A stretch of DNA of 64,000 nucleotides, from positions 67,604 through 131,603 of the forward strand of contig MGDH01000036.1 of NCBI GenBank assembly GCA_001790855.1, written 5' to 3'. A program made the position numbers and the translations under genes. Source of the stretch: Candidatus Schekmanbacteria bacterium RIFCSPLOWO2_02_FULL_38_14. GTDB lineage: Bacteria; Schekmanbacteria; GWA2-38-11. Below the pieces are notes generated by a model, which saw only the letters and a list, made by a program, of their open reading frames with translations, made no database searches and was not told where the DNA came from. Shown piece by piece: positions 44,353-53,485 of this stretch (within the stretch, counting starts at the first letter, position 1; the number at the start of each line of letters is the position of its first letter).

Positions 44353-46554
44353 ATGAACCTAAAACACCAAATCGACCTAATACTCCACTCATCCCACTCA
44401 GACCCTTTTCATGTCCTTGGCGCTCATCCTGTCGAGGTTGACGAAAATGATGTTGTTGCAGTAAGGGCATTTCTTCCTGAAGCAAAAGAAGTTTCAGTCA
44501 TTGACCCTGCCAAAGATAACAAAGAATATTTAATGAACAAACTTCATAAAGAAGGGTTTTTTGAAGTTATCATTTATGAGGCAAAAGAGGTCTTCCCTTA
44601 TAAATTAAAAAAAATAAACCATGATGGCTCAGTCAGTATCTTTCATGACCCCTACTCTTTTCTCCCTGTTCTGACAGACTTTGACCTTCATCTTATGGGC
44701 GAAGGCACACACTACAAAAAATACGAAAAACTCGGCGCCCACCTAATGACCATTAATAATATAAAAGGTGTTTTTTTTGCTGTGTGGGCGCCAAACGCAC
44801 TGAGAGTAAGTGTCATAGGTGATTTCAACAACTGGGACGGAAGAAGGCATCCAATGCGTTCAAGAGGATTAAGCGGAATATGGGAACTCTTCATTCCTGA
44901 GCTTGATGAAGGAACCCTTTACAAGTTTGAAGTTAAATCAAAATACAAAGGGTATTTGCAGGAAAAAGCAGACCCCTATGCTTTTTATTCAGAGCTCAGG
45001 CCAAAGAGCTCTTCAGTTGTTCATAGCATCAATAGATACAAATGGAATGATGAGAAATGGATGAATGAAAGAAAGCAAAAAGACTGGCTTAGCTCTCCAA
45101 TCTCGGTTTATGAAATCCATCTAGGCTCATGGGGAAGAGTGCCCGAAGAAAACAACCGCTGGCTTACTTACAGGGAATTAGCCGATGAATTAATCCCCTA
45201 TGTTCTTGATATGGGTTATACACACATCGAACTTCTTCCGGTAAGCGAGCATCCCCTTGATGAATCGTGGGGATATCAGACAATAGGTTATTATTCCTGT
45301 ACAAGCCGTTTTGGGAAGCCAGAAGATTTTATGTATTTTATTGACCAGTGCCATCAAAACGGAATCGGCATAATCATTGACTGGGTTCCCGCGCATTTTC
45401 CAAAGGATGCACACGGGCTTGGCTATTTTGATGGTACTGCCCTCTATGAGCACGAAGACCCCCGCAGGGGTGAACAGAAAGAATGGGGAACGCTGATATT
45501 TAATTACGGAAGAAATGAAGTAGCCAATTTTCTCATAGCAAACGCTGTGTTCTGGCTTGATAAATACCACATTGACGGACTGAGAGTTGATGCAGTCGCC
45601 TCAATGCTTTACCTTGACTACTCAAGGGAAAAAGGTGAATGGATAACAAACCAGTATGGAGGAAATGAAAATCTTGAGGCTGTTGCATTAATTAAAAGAT
45701 TTAATGAAGTTGTTCATCGCTACCACCCCGGAGTTCTTACCATTGCAGAAGAGTCAACAGCCTGGCCCATGGTATCCCGCCCCACTTATCTTGGAGGGCT
45801 TGGTTTCAGCCTTAAATGGAATATGGGATGGATGCACGACATACTTGAATATTTTTCCAAAGACCCTATTCACAGAAAACACCATCAAAATAACCTCACC
45901 TTTGCGCTTCTCTATGCCTTCACCGAAAACTTTATTCTCGTTCTTTCTCACGATGAAGTGGTTTATGGAAAGTGCTCACTCCTCAACAAAATGCCCGGAG
46001 ATATGTGGCAGAAGTTTGCAAACCTGAGGCTCCTCCATGCATATATGTATGCCCAACCCGGTAAAAAACTAATATTTATGGGTGGAGAAATCGGACAGTG
46101 GTCTGAATGGGTTTTTTCACAGAGTCTTGACTGGCATCTGCTGCAGTATGAACCCCACAAAAAATTTAAGAACTGGATAAAAGATTTAAATGACCTCTAC
46201 AAAAAAGAACCTTCCATGTATGAGATTGATTTCAATTCCCATGGTTTTGAATGGATAGACTTTGGAGATTACGAAGGAAGTATTGTTTCCTTTATCAGGA
46301 AAGGAAAAGATATAGAGGATTTTACTGTCTTTGTTTTCAACTTTACTCCGGTACCAAGATATAACTACAGAATCGGTGTTCCAAAATCAGGTCATTACAA
46401 AGAGGTGCTTAACAGCGACTCGGAAAGATACTGGGGAAGCAATGTTGGCAATTTAGGAGGTGTCAATGCAAAACCAATAAGGTGGCATGGAAGGAATTAT
46501 TCAATCAGAATAAACCTCCCGCCTCTTGGAGCTTTGATATTTAAACTGCTTTAG
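44353..46554 (+). CDS. glgB: 1,4-alpha-glucan branching enzyme
   Basis: A 733-residue GH13 branching enzyme. Two N-terminal beta-sandwich (CBM48-type) domains are seen (HSDPFHVLGAHPVE; GVFFAVWAPNALRVSVIGDF followed by NNWDG). The barrel follows with YEIHLGSWGR, ELLPVSEHPLDESWGYQ, the nucleophile D413 (GLRVDAVASM), the acid/base E466 (IAEESTAWP) and the stabiliser D534 (LSHDEVVYGK). The C-terminal beta domain ends LPPLGALIFKLL. It makes alpha-1,6 branches in glycogen. Other glg genes are not in the window. Length is standard. Confidence 0.96.
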   Translation: MNLKHQIDLILHSSHSDPFHVLGAHPVEVDENDVVAVRAFLPEAKEVSVIDPAKDNKEYLMNKLHKEGFFEVIIYEAKEVFPYKLKKINHDGSVSIFHDPYSFLPVLTDFDLHLMGEGTHYKKYEKLGAHLMTINNIKGVFFAVWAPNALRVSVIGDFNNWDGRRHPMRSRGLSGIWELFIPELDEGTLYKFEVKSKYKGYLQEKADPYAFYSELRPKSSSVVHSINRYKWNDEKWMNERKQKDWLSSPISVYEIHLGSWGRVPEENNRWLTYRELADELIPYVLDMGYTHIELLPVSEHPLDESWGYQTIGYYSCTSRFGKPEDFMYFIDQCHQNGIGIIIDWVPAHFPKDAHGLGYFDGTALYEHEDPRRGEQKEWGTLIFNYGRNEVANFLIANAVFWLDKYHIDGLRVDAVASMLYLDYSREKGEWITNQYGGNENLEAVALIKRFNEVVHRYHPGVLTIAEESTAWPMVSRPTYLGGLGFSLKWNMGWMHDILEYFSKDPIHRKHHQNNLTFALLYAFTENFILVLSHDEVVYGKCSLLNKMPGDMWQKFANLRLLHAYMYAQPGKKLIFMGGEIGQWSEWVFSQSLDWHLLQYEPHKKFKNWIKDLNDLYKKEPSMYEIDFNSHGFEWIDFGDYEGSIVSFIRKGKDIEDFTVFVFNFTPVPRYNYRIGVPKSGHYKEVLNSDSERYWGSNVGNLGGVNAKPIRWHGRNYSIRINLPPLGALIFKLL

Positions 46555-46601
46555 AGTTTCAAGTCTAAGGAAACTTTGAAACTTGTAAAGGAGTCATCAC
46601 A

Positions 46602-46703
46602 ATGCTTGAAAATCCAAAAATTACCTATGATATCGGAGCAATCCATACCTCAAATCTCTATTCACTTGACAAAACCGATTTTCTGGCTTTAAGATGTTAT
46701 TGA
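46602..46703 (+). CDS. Possible 33-aa gene or gene remnant after glgB
   Basis: A 33-codon frame with AAAGGAG ten bases before the ATG encodes MLENPKITYDIGAIHTSNLY, then SLDKTDFLALRCY. I recognise no family. It may be a real small gene or the surviving 5' end of a decayed glycogen-related gene. The following 113 bases to mreB hold no frame. Confidence 0.3.
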   Translation: MLENPKITYDIGAIHTSNLYSLDKTDFLALRCY

Positions 46704-46816
46704 ATTAGTCAGGAATATATAGTTGAAAACAAGTAATTTTCTTGCGGGCTAAAAATGGCTTGCCAGAAGTTTTTTTAAAGTAAGTTTTTTTTATTTAAAC
46801 CTTTAATAAAAATTCT

Positions 46817-47845
46817 ATGACTTTTGGCTCAGTATTTCAATTCTTCTCAAAAGACCTCGCTATTGACCTTGGCACTGCCAACACCCTTGTCTATATGAAA
46901 GGCAAGGGAATAATCATCAACGAGCCTTCAGTGATTGCTGAGAATTCCATAACAGGGGAAACCCTTGCTATAGGCAAAAAGGCAAAAGAGATGCTTGGCA
47001 AATCTCCGCCCTACATTGATGTCATCAGACCAATTAAAGATGGGGTTATTTCAAATATTGAAGCAACAATGGAAATGCTGAAATATTTTATTCATGAAAC
47101 TCACAACCGCAGAACTCTTGTCTATCCAAGAGTTGTAATATCAACACCACTCAGCATAACTTCCGTGGAGAGAAGGGCTGTAAAAGAATCAGCAGAAGAA
47201 GCAGGAGCAAGAGAAGTATATCTTATTGAAGAGCCAATGGCTGCTGCCATAGGCGCAGGGCTTGCAGTACAGGATCCCTCAGGATGCATGATTATAAATA
47301 TAGGAGGAGGAATGACTGAAGTCGCCGTTATCGCCCTTTCAGGAATTGTATGCAGCAAGTCAATAAGAATTGCCGGAGATGCACTGAATGAGGCAATAAT
47401 TCAGTTTATGAAAAGCAAGCATAACCTCCTGATTGGAGAACTTACAGCAGAAAGAATAAAAATACAGCTTGGGTGCGCTTGCGGAGGAAGCCTTGAGAAA
47501 ACCATGACTGTTAAGGGGAGAGATTTAATCAGGGGGCTTCCTGTAACCCTGTTTGTTAGTGAGAAAGAAATCGAAGAAGCCTTGTCAGAAACTTTAAACA
47601 ACATAGTCATGACAGTAAAACTTACGCTTGAAAATACGCCACCTGAGCTTGCTGCTGACATTATCACAAAAGGAATAGTAATTGCCGGTGGCGGGGCTCT
47701 TTTAAAAGGGATAGGCGCATTGATTCAAAAAGAAACGGGCCTCCCTGTTAACCCCGCAAAGGATCCAATCTCTTCTGTTGTCATTGGTGCCGGAAAAATG
47801 CTTGATGAGTTATCTCTTCTGAAAGAAATTTCGGTTAAAGATTAA
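46817..47845 (+). CDS. mreB: Rod shape-determining protein MreB
   Basis: A 342-residue actin-like protein: AIDLGTANTLVYMKGKGIII (phosphate 1), VISTPLSITSVERRAVKESA, EEPMAAAIGAGL, INIGGGMTEVAVIAL (phosphate 2), and GIVIAGGGALLKG (adenosine). It polymerises under the membrane and directs lateral wall synthesis. mreC and mreD do not follow. Instead a GAF protein and envelope-associated small genes do. Confidence 0.95.
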   Translation: MTFGSVFQFFSKDLAIDLGTANTLVYMKGKGIIINEPSVIAENSITGETLAIGKKAKEMLGKSPPYIDVIRPIKDGVISNIEATMEMLKYFIHETHNRRTLVYPRVVISTPLSITSVERRAVKESAEEAGAREVYLIEEPMAAAIGAGLAVQDPSGCMIINIGGGMTEVAVIALSGIVCSKSIRIAGDALNEAIIQFMKSKHNLLIGELTAERIKIQLGCACGGSLEKTMTVKGRDLIRGLPVTLFVSEKEIEEALSETLNNIVMTVKLTLENTPPELAADIITKGIVIAGGGALLKGIGALIQKETGLPVNPAKDPISSVVIGAGKMLDELSLLKEISVKD

Positions 47846-47869
47846 AAGATTGGATATAGGAGAAAGCAG

Positions 47870-48619
47870 ATGGAAAAATTTACCCGTTGCAGAAAATGTG
47901 GAAGAGTAATGAAAAAAGAATATGTTGGTGAGTGGAAGGCAAAACTTATTTGCCCATGTGGATTTTCAGATTTTGAACTCATATCAGGAAAAACCAGAAC
48001 TCTTGCTCCTCCGCAATTAAAAAAGAATATCCAATCTTCAATGACTTACAAGTCAGACTTGGGATATGTTCTAACCATGGACAAAGCAAACAGAGAAAAA
48101 GTAGAAATATTATCACTTGAAGAAATAAGTATGCTGGTAAGCTCTGATTGCGATTTCAATACAGTATTAAATAATCTCCTTGAAAAGATCTGCGCAAGCC
48201 TTGCCGCAGATGTATCCTCAATATATATTCTTGAAGGAAATAAACTTGTTTTAAGAGCAACAAGGGGGCTGAAAAAAGAACTGGTTGGAACACTGAAGCT
48301 TGAAATAGGCGAAGGAATAACCGGAACTGCTGCGAAAGAGAAAAAAACAATTATTGTTGAGGATATCTCCCTTGACAAAAGGAGTAAAAAAATCAAAGGA
48401 GTTAATGAGGATTCAATCAAGGCAATGCTGGCATACCCCATATTGCATGAAGATTTTGTCTTAGGGGTAATAAATATGAAAACATCTACACGCAGAATAT
48501 TTGAGGAAGATGAAATCACGTTTATTTCAATCGTTTCAAATATATTGTCAATAGCCCTGAGAATAAGAGGGTTGAAAGCAGAAAACCACCTGCTTTTTGA
48601 AATGCTCGGAGAAAGGTAG
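47870..48619 (+). CDS. GAF-domain protein with an N-terminal zinc-ribbon-like segment
   Basis: A 249-residue protein. Residues 7-45 have CRKCGRVMKKEY and LICPCGF, a probable zinc ribbon. After a linker with basic residues, a GAF domain covers ~90-240 (FNTVLNNLLEKICASLAADV, LEIGEGITGTAAKEKKTIIV, AYPILHEDFVLGVINMK). There is no output domain, so it is likely a small ligand- or redox-sensing partner. It lies 25 bases after mreB and is immediately followed by the MgtC-like gene without a gap, which suggests one transcript. Confidence 0.8.
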   Translation: MEKFTRCRKCGRVMKKEYVGEWKAKLICPCGFSDFELISGKTRTLAPPQLKKNIQSSMTYKSDLGYVLTMDKANREKVEILSLEEISMLVSSDCDFNTVLNNLLEKICASLAADVSSIYILEGNKLVLRATRGLKKELVGTLKLEIGEGITGTAAKEKKTIIVEDISLDKRSKKIKGVNEDSIKAMLAYPILHEDFVLGVINMKTSTRRIFEEDEITFISIVSNILSIALRIRGLKAENHLLFEMLGER

Positions 48620-49285
48620 ATGCTTTCGTCCAATGATATTGCCTTAAGGCTTATTGCCTCGGCAATTTTGGGAGGCATAGTAGGTCTTGAAAGAGAAAGG
48701 CATAACCAGCCTGCTGGCTTCAGAACCCATACAATTCTATGCCTCGGAGCATCTCTGATAACCCTTGTTTCAATCTTCATGGCAGAAGAATTTGGAAATT
48801 TAAAAAACTCTGACCCCACCCGTATTGCAGCGCAGGTTGTTACAGGAGTCGGTTTTCTCGGAGCCGGAGCAATCTTAAGATTCGGGGCATCAATTAAAGG
48901 GTTGACCACTGCAGCAAGCCTCTGGACAACAGCAGGCATAGGAATGGGAATTGGAGCTGGTTTTTATTATGGCTCGGTTCTCGCAACACTTATAATTATT
49001 GTCACTCTTGGAATTCTGGGCAAAGTTGAAAAGCTTTTAATAGGAAGCAAGGCGGATAAAACTCTTCTGATATCAGCCAAAGAAGCGCCGGGCATTTTGG
49101 GAAAAATTGAACATATATTGGTAAAATACCAGATAGGAATAAGCAATATTCGCATAATAAAAAATCTGCAAGAGCACAGTGTAGAAATAAATGCTATTAT
49201 TCAGGCACCAAAAGATTTAAACATATCCCTCCTTTCAAAAGATATTTCTCTTCTCGAGGAAATTTCTGAGGTAGAAATCAGGTAA
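48620..49285 (+). CDS. MgtC/SapB family membrane protein
   Basis: A 221-residue protein. The N-terminal membrane part has the MgtC signature (LIASAILGGIVGLERERHNQ, PAGFRTHTILCLGASLITLV, GVGFLGAGAIL, KGLTTAASLWTTAGIGMGIG), and the last ~80 residues form an ACT-like cytoplasmic domain (LISAKEAPGILGKIEHILVK). The family affects Mg2+-limited growth and ATP synthase activity in pathogens, while the role in environmental bacteria is unclear. ATG follows the GAF-gene stop directly. Confidence 0.88.
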   Translation: MLSSNDIALRLIASAILGGIVGLERERHNQPAGFRTHTILCLGASLITLVSIFMAEEFGNLKNSDPTRIAAQVVTGVGFLGAGAILRFGASIKGLTTAASLWTTAGIGMGIGAGFYYGSVLATLIIIVTLGILGKVEKLLIGSKADKTLLISAKEAPGILGKIEHILVKYQIGISNIRIIKNLQEHSVEINAIIQAPKDLNISLLSKDISLLEEISEVEIR

Positions 49286-49346
49286 ATTTCCACCTTGACA
49301 TTTGGAAAGAATATATACGAAAATAAAATTCACAGGAGATTTTATT

Positions 49347-49739
49347 TTGACAATAACTGAAATCTGTTTGGTAATTCTTACAATAGCAATTGCATCTCTT
49401 TCTGTATTCTTGATATCAATGGTAGCTCAGATCAGAAAGAGTGCAAAAGAAGTGGAAACTGTTTTAAAAAATGTTGATGAAGAGCTCACACCACTTCTCT
49501 CAAAGCTTAGAGAGACAATTGAGAATATCCAGCATATTTCATCTCAGGTAGACAGCGGAATAACAACAACAGCAAATGCTCTCAAAACCATAGAAAATAC
49601 TGTAAGAAACCTGTCTCAGGCTTCTTCCTTCCTGTCAGCTAAAAGTTTAGCACGAAAAGTTATTGCATCAGGCATCTGGATTGGAATTAAAGCAGGATTT
49701 GGCATAGTTAAAAAACGATTCTCTTCAAAAAAGAAGTAA
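49347..49739 (+). CDS. DUF948-type membrane-anchored protein
   Basis: About 130 residues. One N-terminal membrane helix (ICLVILTIAIASLSVFLISM) is followed by a coiled-coil-like region (KEVETVLKNVDEELTPLLSK, LRETIENIQHISSQVDSGIT) and a basic tail ending KKRFSSKKK. It matches DUF948 proteins, which are commonly paired with YtxH proteins as general stress genes. The start is taken at TTG 49347, which has AGGAG about nine bases upstream. A frame from 49302 would add 15 residues without a good RBS. Confidence 0.75.
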   Translation: MTITEICLVILTIAIASLSVFLISMVAQIRKSAKEVETVLKNVDEELTPLLSKLRETIENIQHISSQVDSGITTTANALKTIENTVRNLSQASSFLSAKSLARKVIASGIWIGIKAGFGIVKKRFSSKKK

Positions 49740-49796
49740 CAAAATCATCAGGACAAAAAATGTTTTTTCAGATATTTTAAAATGGAGGGAACTAAA

Positions 49797-50132
49797 ATGG
49801 GAAACGAACGTAATGAATCCAATTCACTCGGAATGTTTTTTGCCTTTTTGGCAGGCGGCCTTATAGGGGCAGCCGTGGGACTACTCCTTGCCCCGGCACT
49901 AGGAGAGGAGACACGGAAAAAAGTTATGGATTCAACAGAAGATATCAAAGGCAAACTCCGTGGCATGACCGAAACAGCAAAAACAAAGATTGGTAAGGTA
50001 AAAGAACTCGGCAAAGAAAGACTTCAGGAACAAAAATCAATATGGGCTGAAGCCATAGAAGCAGGTAAAGAGGCAATCAAAAAGGAAAAAGAGTTTTTTA
50101 CGAAAAAAGGGGAGAAAGAGGAAGCAGTCTGA
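49797..50132 (+). CDS. YtxH-domain protein
   Basis: A ~111-residue protein with the YtxH hallmark membrane segment FFAFLAGGLIGAAVGLLLAP followed by GEETRKKVMDSTEDIKGKLR and further Lys/Glu-rich amphipathic helix, as in LEA-like stress proteins. The start at 49797 follows GGAGGGAACTAAA. The upstream ATG (49782) is inside that SD region. Its 3' end overlaps the convergent cofH gene by 35 bases. Confidence 0.8.
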   Translation: MGNERNESNSLGMFFAFLAGGLIGAAVGLLLAPALGEETRKKVMDSTEDIKGKLRGMTETAKTKIGKVKELGKERLQEQKSIWAEAIEAGKEAIKKEKEFFTKKGEKEEAV

Positions 50133-51243
50133 GCTCATTCTCCTTTTCTTTTTCAACAGACTGGTATAGCGTATTTCTCTGGAGAGGTACTCTGCTTGCC
50201 TCAAGAATTATCTTTCTCAAAACCTCTTCTTTAACGCATTGGCCAAATTTTGAACCTGCAGATTTTGATATTTTTTCTTCGCCAAGTGTACCACCAAGGT
50301 CGTTTACTCCAAGAGAAAGTGATTTTTTTGCTGCATCAAATCCGATTTTCACCCAGCTTGCCTGAATATTGGGAATCATCTTCCCAAAGTATATCCTTGA
50401 TATGGAATACATTTTGTAAATTTCTTCTTCAGGAACCATGCCAAGACTGTATCGGGCTGCCAGCTTCGTATTGAACGGTATAAACGGCAGCGGTATAAAC
50501 TCTGTAATACATCCGGTTTCTTCCTGAATATCCATTAAAACCGCAAGGTGTCTTGCCTTGTGAAATGCAGTCTCAATATGACCAAACATAATTGTGGCAG
50601 TAGTTGGGATTCCAAGGTTATGGGCTGTTTTTACAATCCTTACCCATTCATCTTTTTTCAGCTTGTCAGGACATATCTTTTCTCTTATCTCATCTACTAA
50701 AATTTCCGCAGCAGTCCCCGGCATTGAACCAAGCCCTGAATATTTTAAAAACCTTAGTACGTCCTCTATTGCAAGTCCTGAAATTTCTGACATGAATTTT
50801 ACTTCCATTGGTGAAAAACCGTGGATATGTATATCAGGGTGTCTCAGCTTAATCGTTGCAAGCAGGTTACCATAAAATTCTAAATTCAAATCAGGATTCA
50901 ATCCGCCCTGAATGCATACTTCAGTAATTCCATCCTCGCTGAGTTTTTCTAAAATCTCCTCCATTCCCATAAAGTAACTGTCAACATCATCTTTGTTTCT
51001 TCTGTAAGCGCAGAACTCACAACTGTTTTTGCAGATGTTTGTAAAATTTATATTCCTGTTTTTAACATAGGTCACGACATCGCCAGCTAACTCCTTTCTC
51101 ATTTTGTCAGCAGCAGAAAAAAGCCTGTTCATTAGTTCAGGGTTGCTGATGGAAAAAAGATACTCCAGTTCCCTCAGAGAAAGTTTTTCATACTTAGCAG
51201 CTTTTTCCAGAATATCATTAATATTTGATTCTTTCTTTTCCAT
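50098..51243 (-). CDS. cofH: CofH-like radical SAM enzyme (deazaflavin FO synthase subunit 2)
   Basis: A 381-residue radical SAM protein with CKNSCEFC (CxxxCxxC), the family blocks EVCIQGGLNPDLNLEFYG, IHIHGFSPMEVKFM, LGSMPGTAAEILVDEIR, ICPDKL, TTATIMFGHIETAFHKARHL and ASWVKIGFDAAKKSL..GVNDLGGTLGEEKISKSAG. These fit CofH, which joins tyrosine to 5-amino-6-ribitylaminouracil on the way to the F420 precursor FO. The GTAAEIL and ICPDKL parts argue against MqnE/MqnC. cofG is not in the window. The start at ATG 51243 is preferred over 51285. Confidence 0.82.
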   Translation of the reverse strand: MEKKESNINDILEKAAKYEKLSLRELEYLFSISNPELMNRLFSAADKMRKELAGDVVTYVKNRNINFTNICKNSCEFCAYRRNKDDVDSYFMGMEEILEKLSEDGITEVCIQGGLNPDLNLEFYGNLLATIKLRHPDIHIHGFSPMEVKFMSEISGLAIEDVLRFLKYSGLGSMPGTAAEILVDEIREKICPDKLKKDEWVRIVKTAHNLGIPTTATIMFGHIETAFHKARHLAVLMDIQEETGCITEFIPLPFIPFNTKLAARYSLGMVPEEEIYKMYSISRIYFGKMIPNIQASWVKIGFDAAKKSLSLGVNDLGGTLGEEKISKSAGSKFGQCVKEEVLRKIILEASRVPLQRNTLYQSVEKEKENELRLLPLSPLFS

Positions 51244-51317
51244 GGTTCTTTTTATATTTAAATTTTTTCCGTTTGTCAATAACACTTAAAAACTATTGAA
51301 ACCATCTGTGGTCAGGT

Positions 51318-51364
51318 AAATCCCCCCTAACCCTCCTTTGCCAAAGAGGGGACTGGGGGGATTT
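51318..51364. repeat. AAATCCCCC...GGGGGATTT palindrome, intergenic copy
   Basis: AAATCCCCCCTAACCCTCC and its inverted counterpart GGGGACTGGGGGGATTT enclose TTTGCCAAAGA. It is a member of the same family as the in-frame copy in lolC/E and the one at 56359. Confidence 0.8.
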
Positions 51365-51442
51365 TATCACTTGGATTACATTTTTGGTCAACTTTCTTGT
51401 TGTGATGGGGGAGCTTTAATTGTCTAAGAAGTTATAGATTTT

Positions 51443-51925
51443 TTACTTCGTGAATTCAATTGGCTGGGCACAGGCATTTCCTCCTGCATTGTAATCATAC
51501 ACCATTCTTGCGCCGTAATCAGCGCCAATCCCCATTACTGCAAGCATCGCCAAAAACAAGAGCATAAAAATGGTTTTTCCCTTCTTTGGAAACGGGCGGG
51601 AAATCAGACTCCATACTGCTAAAATTATGCTGATGCCAAGTGTGGTCAGCATCAAGTTCTTGTGCGGTTCAAGAAGGCGTGCACGGACTGAGCGGGAAAT
51701 CATAACTCCGGGTTCTGCATAAAGACCTGTAGAAACTGCAATAATTGCTGACAGCGCTCCAACAATGAGCATTAAAAACCCGGTATAAGCAAGGCTCTCT
51801 TTTTTTAAAACCCACGCAAGAAAATAGAAAAGCGCGGCACCCATCAAAAACGCAATAGGGAAATGGACTGTTACTGGATGGATATTTTGAAGGTGCTGTA
51901 TCCCAGCAGGAATAATCTCAGCCAT
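51443..51925 (-). CDS. DUF2231-type membrane protein
   Basis: A 160-residue protein with four membrane segments. NIHPVTVHFPIAFLMGAALF at the N-terminus is the DUF2231 hallmark (HPxxVHFPIAxL), followed by a helix pair around LMLIVGALSAIIAVSTGLYA, EPHKNLMLTTLGISIILAVW, and GADYGARMVYDYNAGG at the end. The conserved histidines hint at haem or metal binding, but function is not known. It is immediately downstream of the small secreted protein at 51930, so the two are probably co-transcribed. Confidence 0.78.
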   Translation of the reverse strand: MAEIIPAGIQHLQNIHPVTVHFPIAFLMGAALFYFLAWVLKKESLAYTGFLMLIVGALSAIIAVSTGLYAEPGVMISRSVRARLLEPHKNLMLTTLGISIILAVWSLISRPFPKKGKTIFMLLFLAMLAVMGIGADYGARMVYDYNAGGNACAQPIEFTK

Positions 51926-51929
51926 TGTC

Positions 51930-52292
51930 TTATTTTACTGAATCAACTGTTAGAAAAAAAACTCCGCCGCTCTTATGCTCTGTACCCTTAACTGTTACCT
52001 TTTTCCCGGCTTTTTCAATTACAGCATTCGGAAGAGGCGACCTGTCTTTATTTGGGAGAAGTATATATATCTTGTCTTTTCCGTCTTCAAGCAAACCTGG
52101 AGCGATTCCTTTTTTAATACAGTCAACCGCACACTGCTTGTGGCTTTCCCCTTTTACTCCCATCAGTGCATAGCAATATGTGTCAATAATCTCTCCGGTC
52201 ACTGTTACAGCTTCTTCTGAATACGATTTAAAAGGGATAATTAAAGTTAATGATATACCAAGAAGTGCCGGTAAAAATATATTTTTTTTCAT
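51930..52292 (-). CDS. Small periplasmic OB-fold-like protein with conserved cysteines
   Basis: A 120-residue exported protein: signal peptide FLPALLGISLTLIIPFKSYS, then VTVTGEIIDTYCYALMGVKG, HKQCAVDCIKKGIAPGLLED, and VIEKAGKKVTVKGTE. The pattern TGEIID.YCY....GKG..H..CA..CI.KG.P.GLL is a recurrent but unnamed family found near redox and cytochrome genes. Three conserved cysteines could form a disulphide or bind metal. A strong AGGAGG precedes the ATG. Confidence 0.65.
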   Translation of the reverse strand: MKKNIFLPALLGISLTLIIPFKSYSEEAVTVTGEIIDTYCYALMGVKGESHKQCAVDCIKKGIAPGLLEDGKDKIYILLPNKDRSPLPNAVIEKAGKKVTVKGTEHKSGGVFFLTVDSVK

Positions 52293-52549
52293 TGATTTCC
52301 CTCCTTTTTATTAAAAGACCTGTTTCTTTAATTCTAAAAAACCATCGAGAAGTCAAGACTTTTTATTGATATAATTAAAAAATTAAATAATATATTTAAC
52401 AGAAAATATTATTACAAAAAAACAGGAGATATTTTTCAATTGACACCACATTAACCTCCCTTTAAAAGATTACTGAAATTCTAAGATAAAATATGAGGCT
52501 GTCACGACGAAGTCTAACCCGGCATTTTTATAGAAGTTGATTTTAAAAA

Positions 52550-53485
52550 ATGAAAAATTTTTACTTAATTCCTATATTCTTTCTCCTCTTTTCTGTTACA
52601 GTATCAATAACAGGCAAAGCCAGCCAGGTTTTCACAGATGAGCTTGGAAGGAAAGTTACCCTTGAAAAAAATCCTGAAAGAATCGTTTCATTAGCCCCAA
52701 ATGTCACTGAGATTCTTTTTGCTCTCGGTTTGGGAGATAAAATTGTTGGAGTTACAAATTTCTGTAATTTCCCTGAAGAGGCAAAGTCAAAGGAAAAAGT
52801 CGGAATGTTATTGAATCCAAGCCTTGAAAAAATCATATCGCTAAAGCCTGATTTGATTATATGGAACACAGAGGGAGAAAACAAACAAACATTCCTTAAA
52901 CTTTCAGAGCTCGGGTTAAAGATTTTCATAATCAGTCCACAGAGAATTGAAACAATATTTGATTCAATAATCAACATAGGCAATATATGTGGTAAAAATA
53001 AAAATGCTGAAGAACTGGTCGCTGGCATGAAGAAAAAACTTAACTTCCTTAAAAAACAGCTCAATGGAGTAAAAAAAACAAAAGTTCTGTTTCTGTTAGA
53101 CTTAAAACCCCTGATTTCTGTGAGCAAAAATTCTTTTCACGGAGAGCTAATTGAGTTTGCAAAAGGAGAAAATATAGAAAACTCATCTCCAGACAGATAC
53201 CCGAAAATAAGCATGGAAGAAATAGTTAATAAAGAACCTGAAGTCATAATAGTTTCAAACCATCGTGAAGATTTCAAAAAGCTGTTTAATGAATTTAAAA
53301 ACAATCCTGCTGTCAAAGCAACTCCTGCCTACAGGAATAACAGAATATTTGAAATAGAATCTGACTTGGCTGACCGCCTCTCGCCAAGAATTGTTGATGG
53401 CTTGGACAAACTTGCAAGGATTATCCATCCTGAAGCGTGGAAAACATTAAATCCTAAATTCAAAATACTAAATCCTAAACAATGA
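52550..53485 (+). CDS. btuF: Cobalamin ABC transporter substrate-binding protein BtuF
   Basis: A 311-residue periplasmic binding protein of the cobalamin/iron type: signal sequence, then FTDELGRKVTLEKNPERIVS, LAPNVTEILFALGLGDKIVG, VGMLLNPSLEKIISLKPDLI, and the C-terminal lobe ending near RLSPRIVDGLDKLARIIHPE. With the following permease and ATPase it forms a complete BtuCDF set. The last ~12 residues (LNPKFKILNPKQ) are encoded by the left end of an AT-rich repeat (53447 on), so the C-terminus has been extended by that repeat. Confidence 0.85.
   Translation: MKNFYLIPIFFLLFSVTVSITGKASQVFTDELGRKVTLEKNPERIVSLAPNVTEILFALGLGDKIVGVTNFCNFPEEAKSKEKVGMLLNPSLEKIISLKPDLIIWNTEGENKQTFLKLSELGLKIFIISPQRIETIFDSIINIGNICGKNKNAEELVAGMKKKLNFLKKQLNGVKKTKVLFLLDLKPLISVSKNSFHGELIEFAKGENIENSSPDRYPKISMEEIVNKEPEVIIVSNHREDFKKLFNEFKNNPAVKATPAYRNNRIFEIESDLADRLSPRIVDGLDKLARIIHPEAWKTLNPKFKILNPKQ

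Noticed and set aside
48046..48939. 297-codon minus-strand frame opposite the GAF and MgtC genes
   Set aside because: It lies entirely antisense to two genes with clear domains, has Ser/Ile-rich low-information composition, and no family match.
52321..52549. Possible second B12 riboswitch ahead of btuF
   Set aside because: No B12 box (GCCAGGAGACCTGCC-like) or other conserved elements can be found in this gap.
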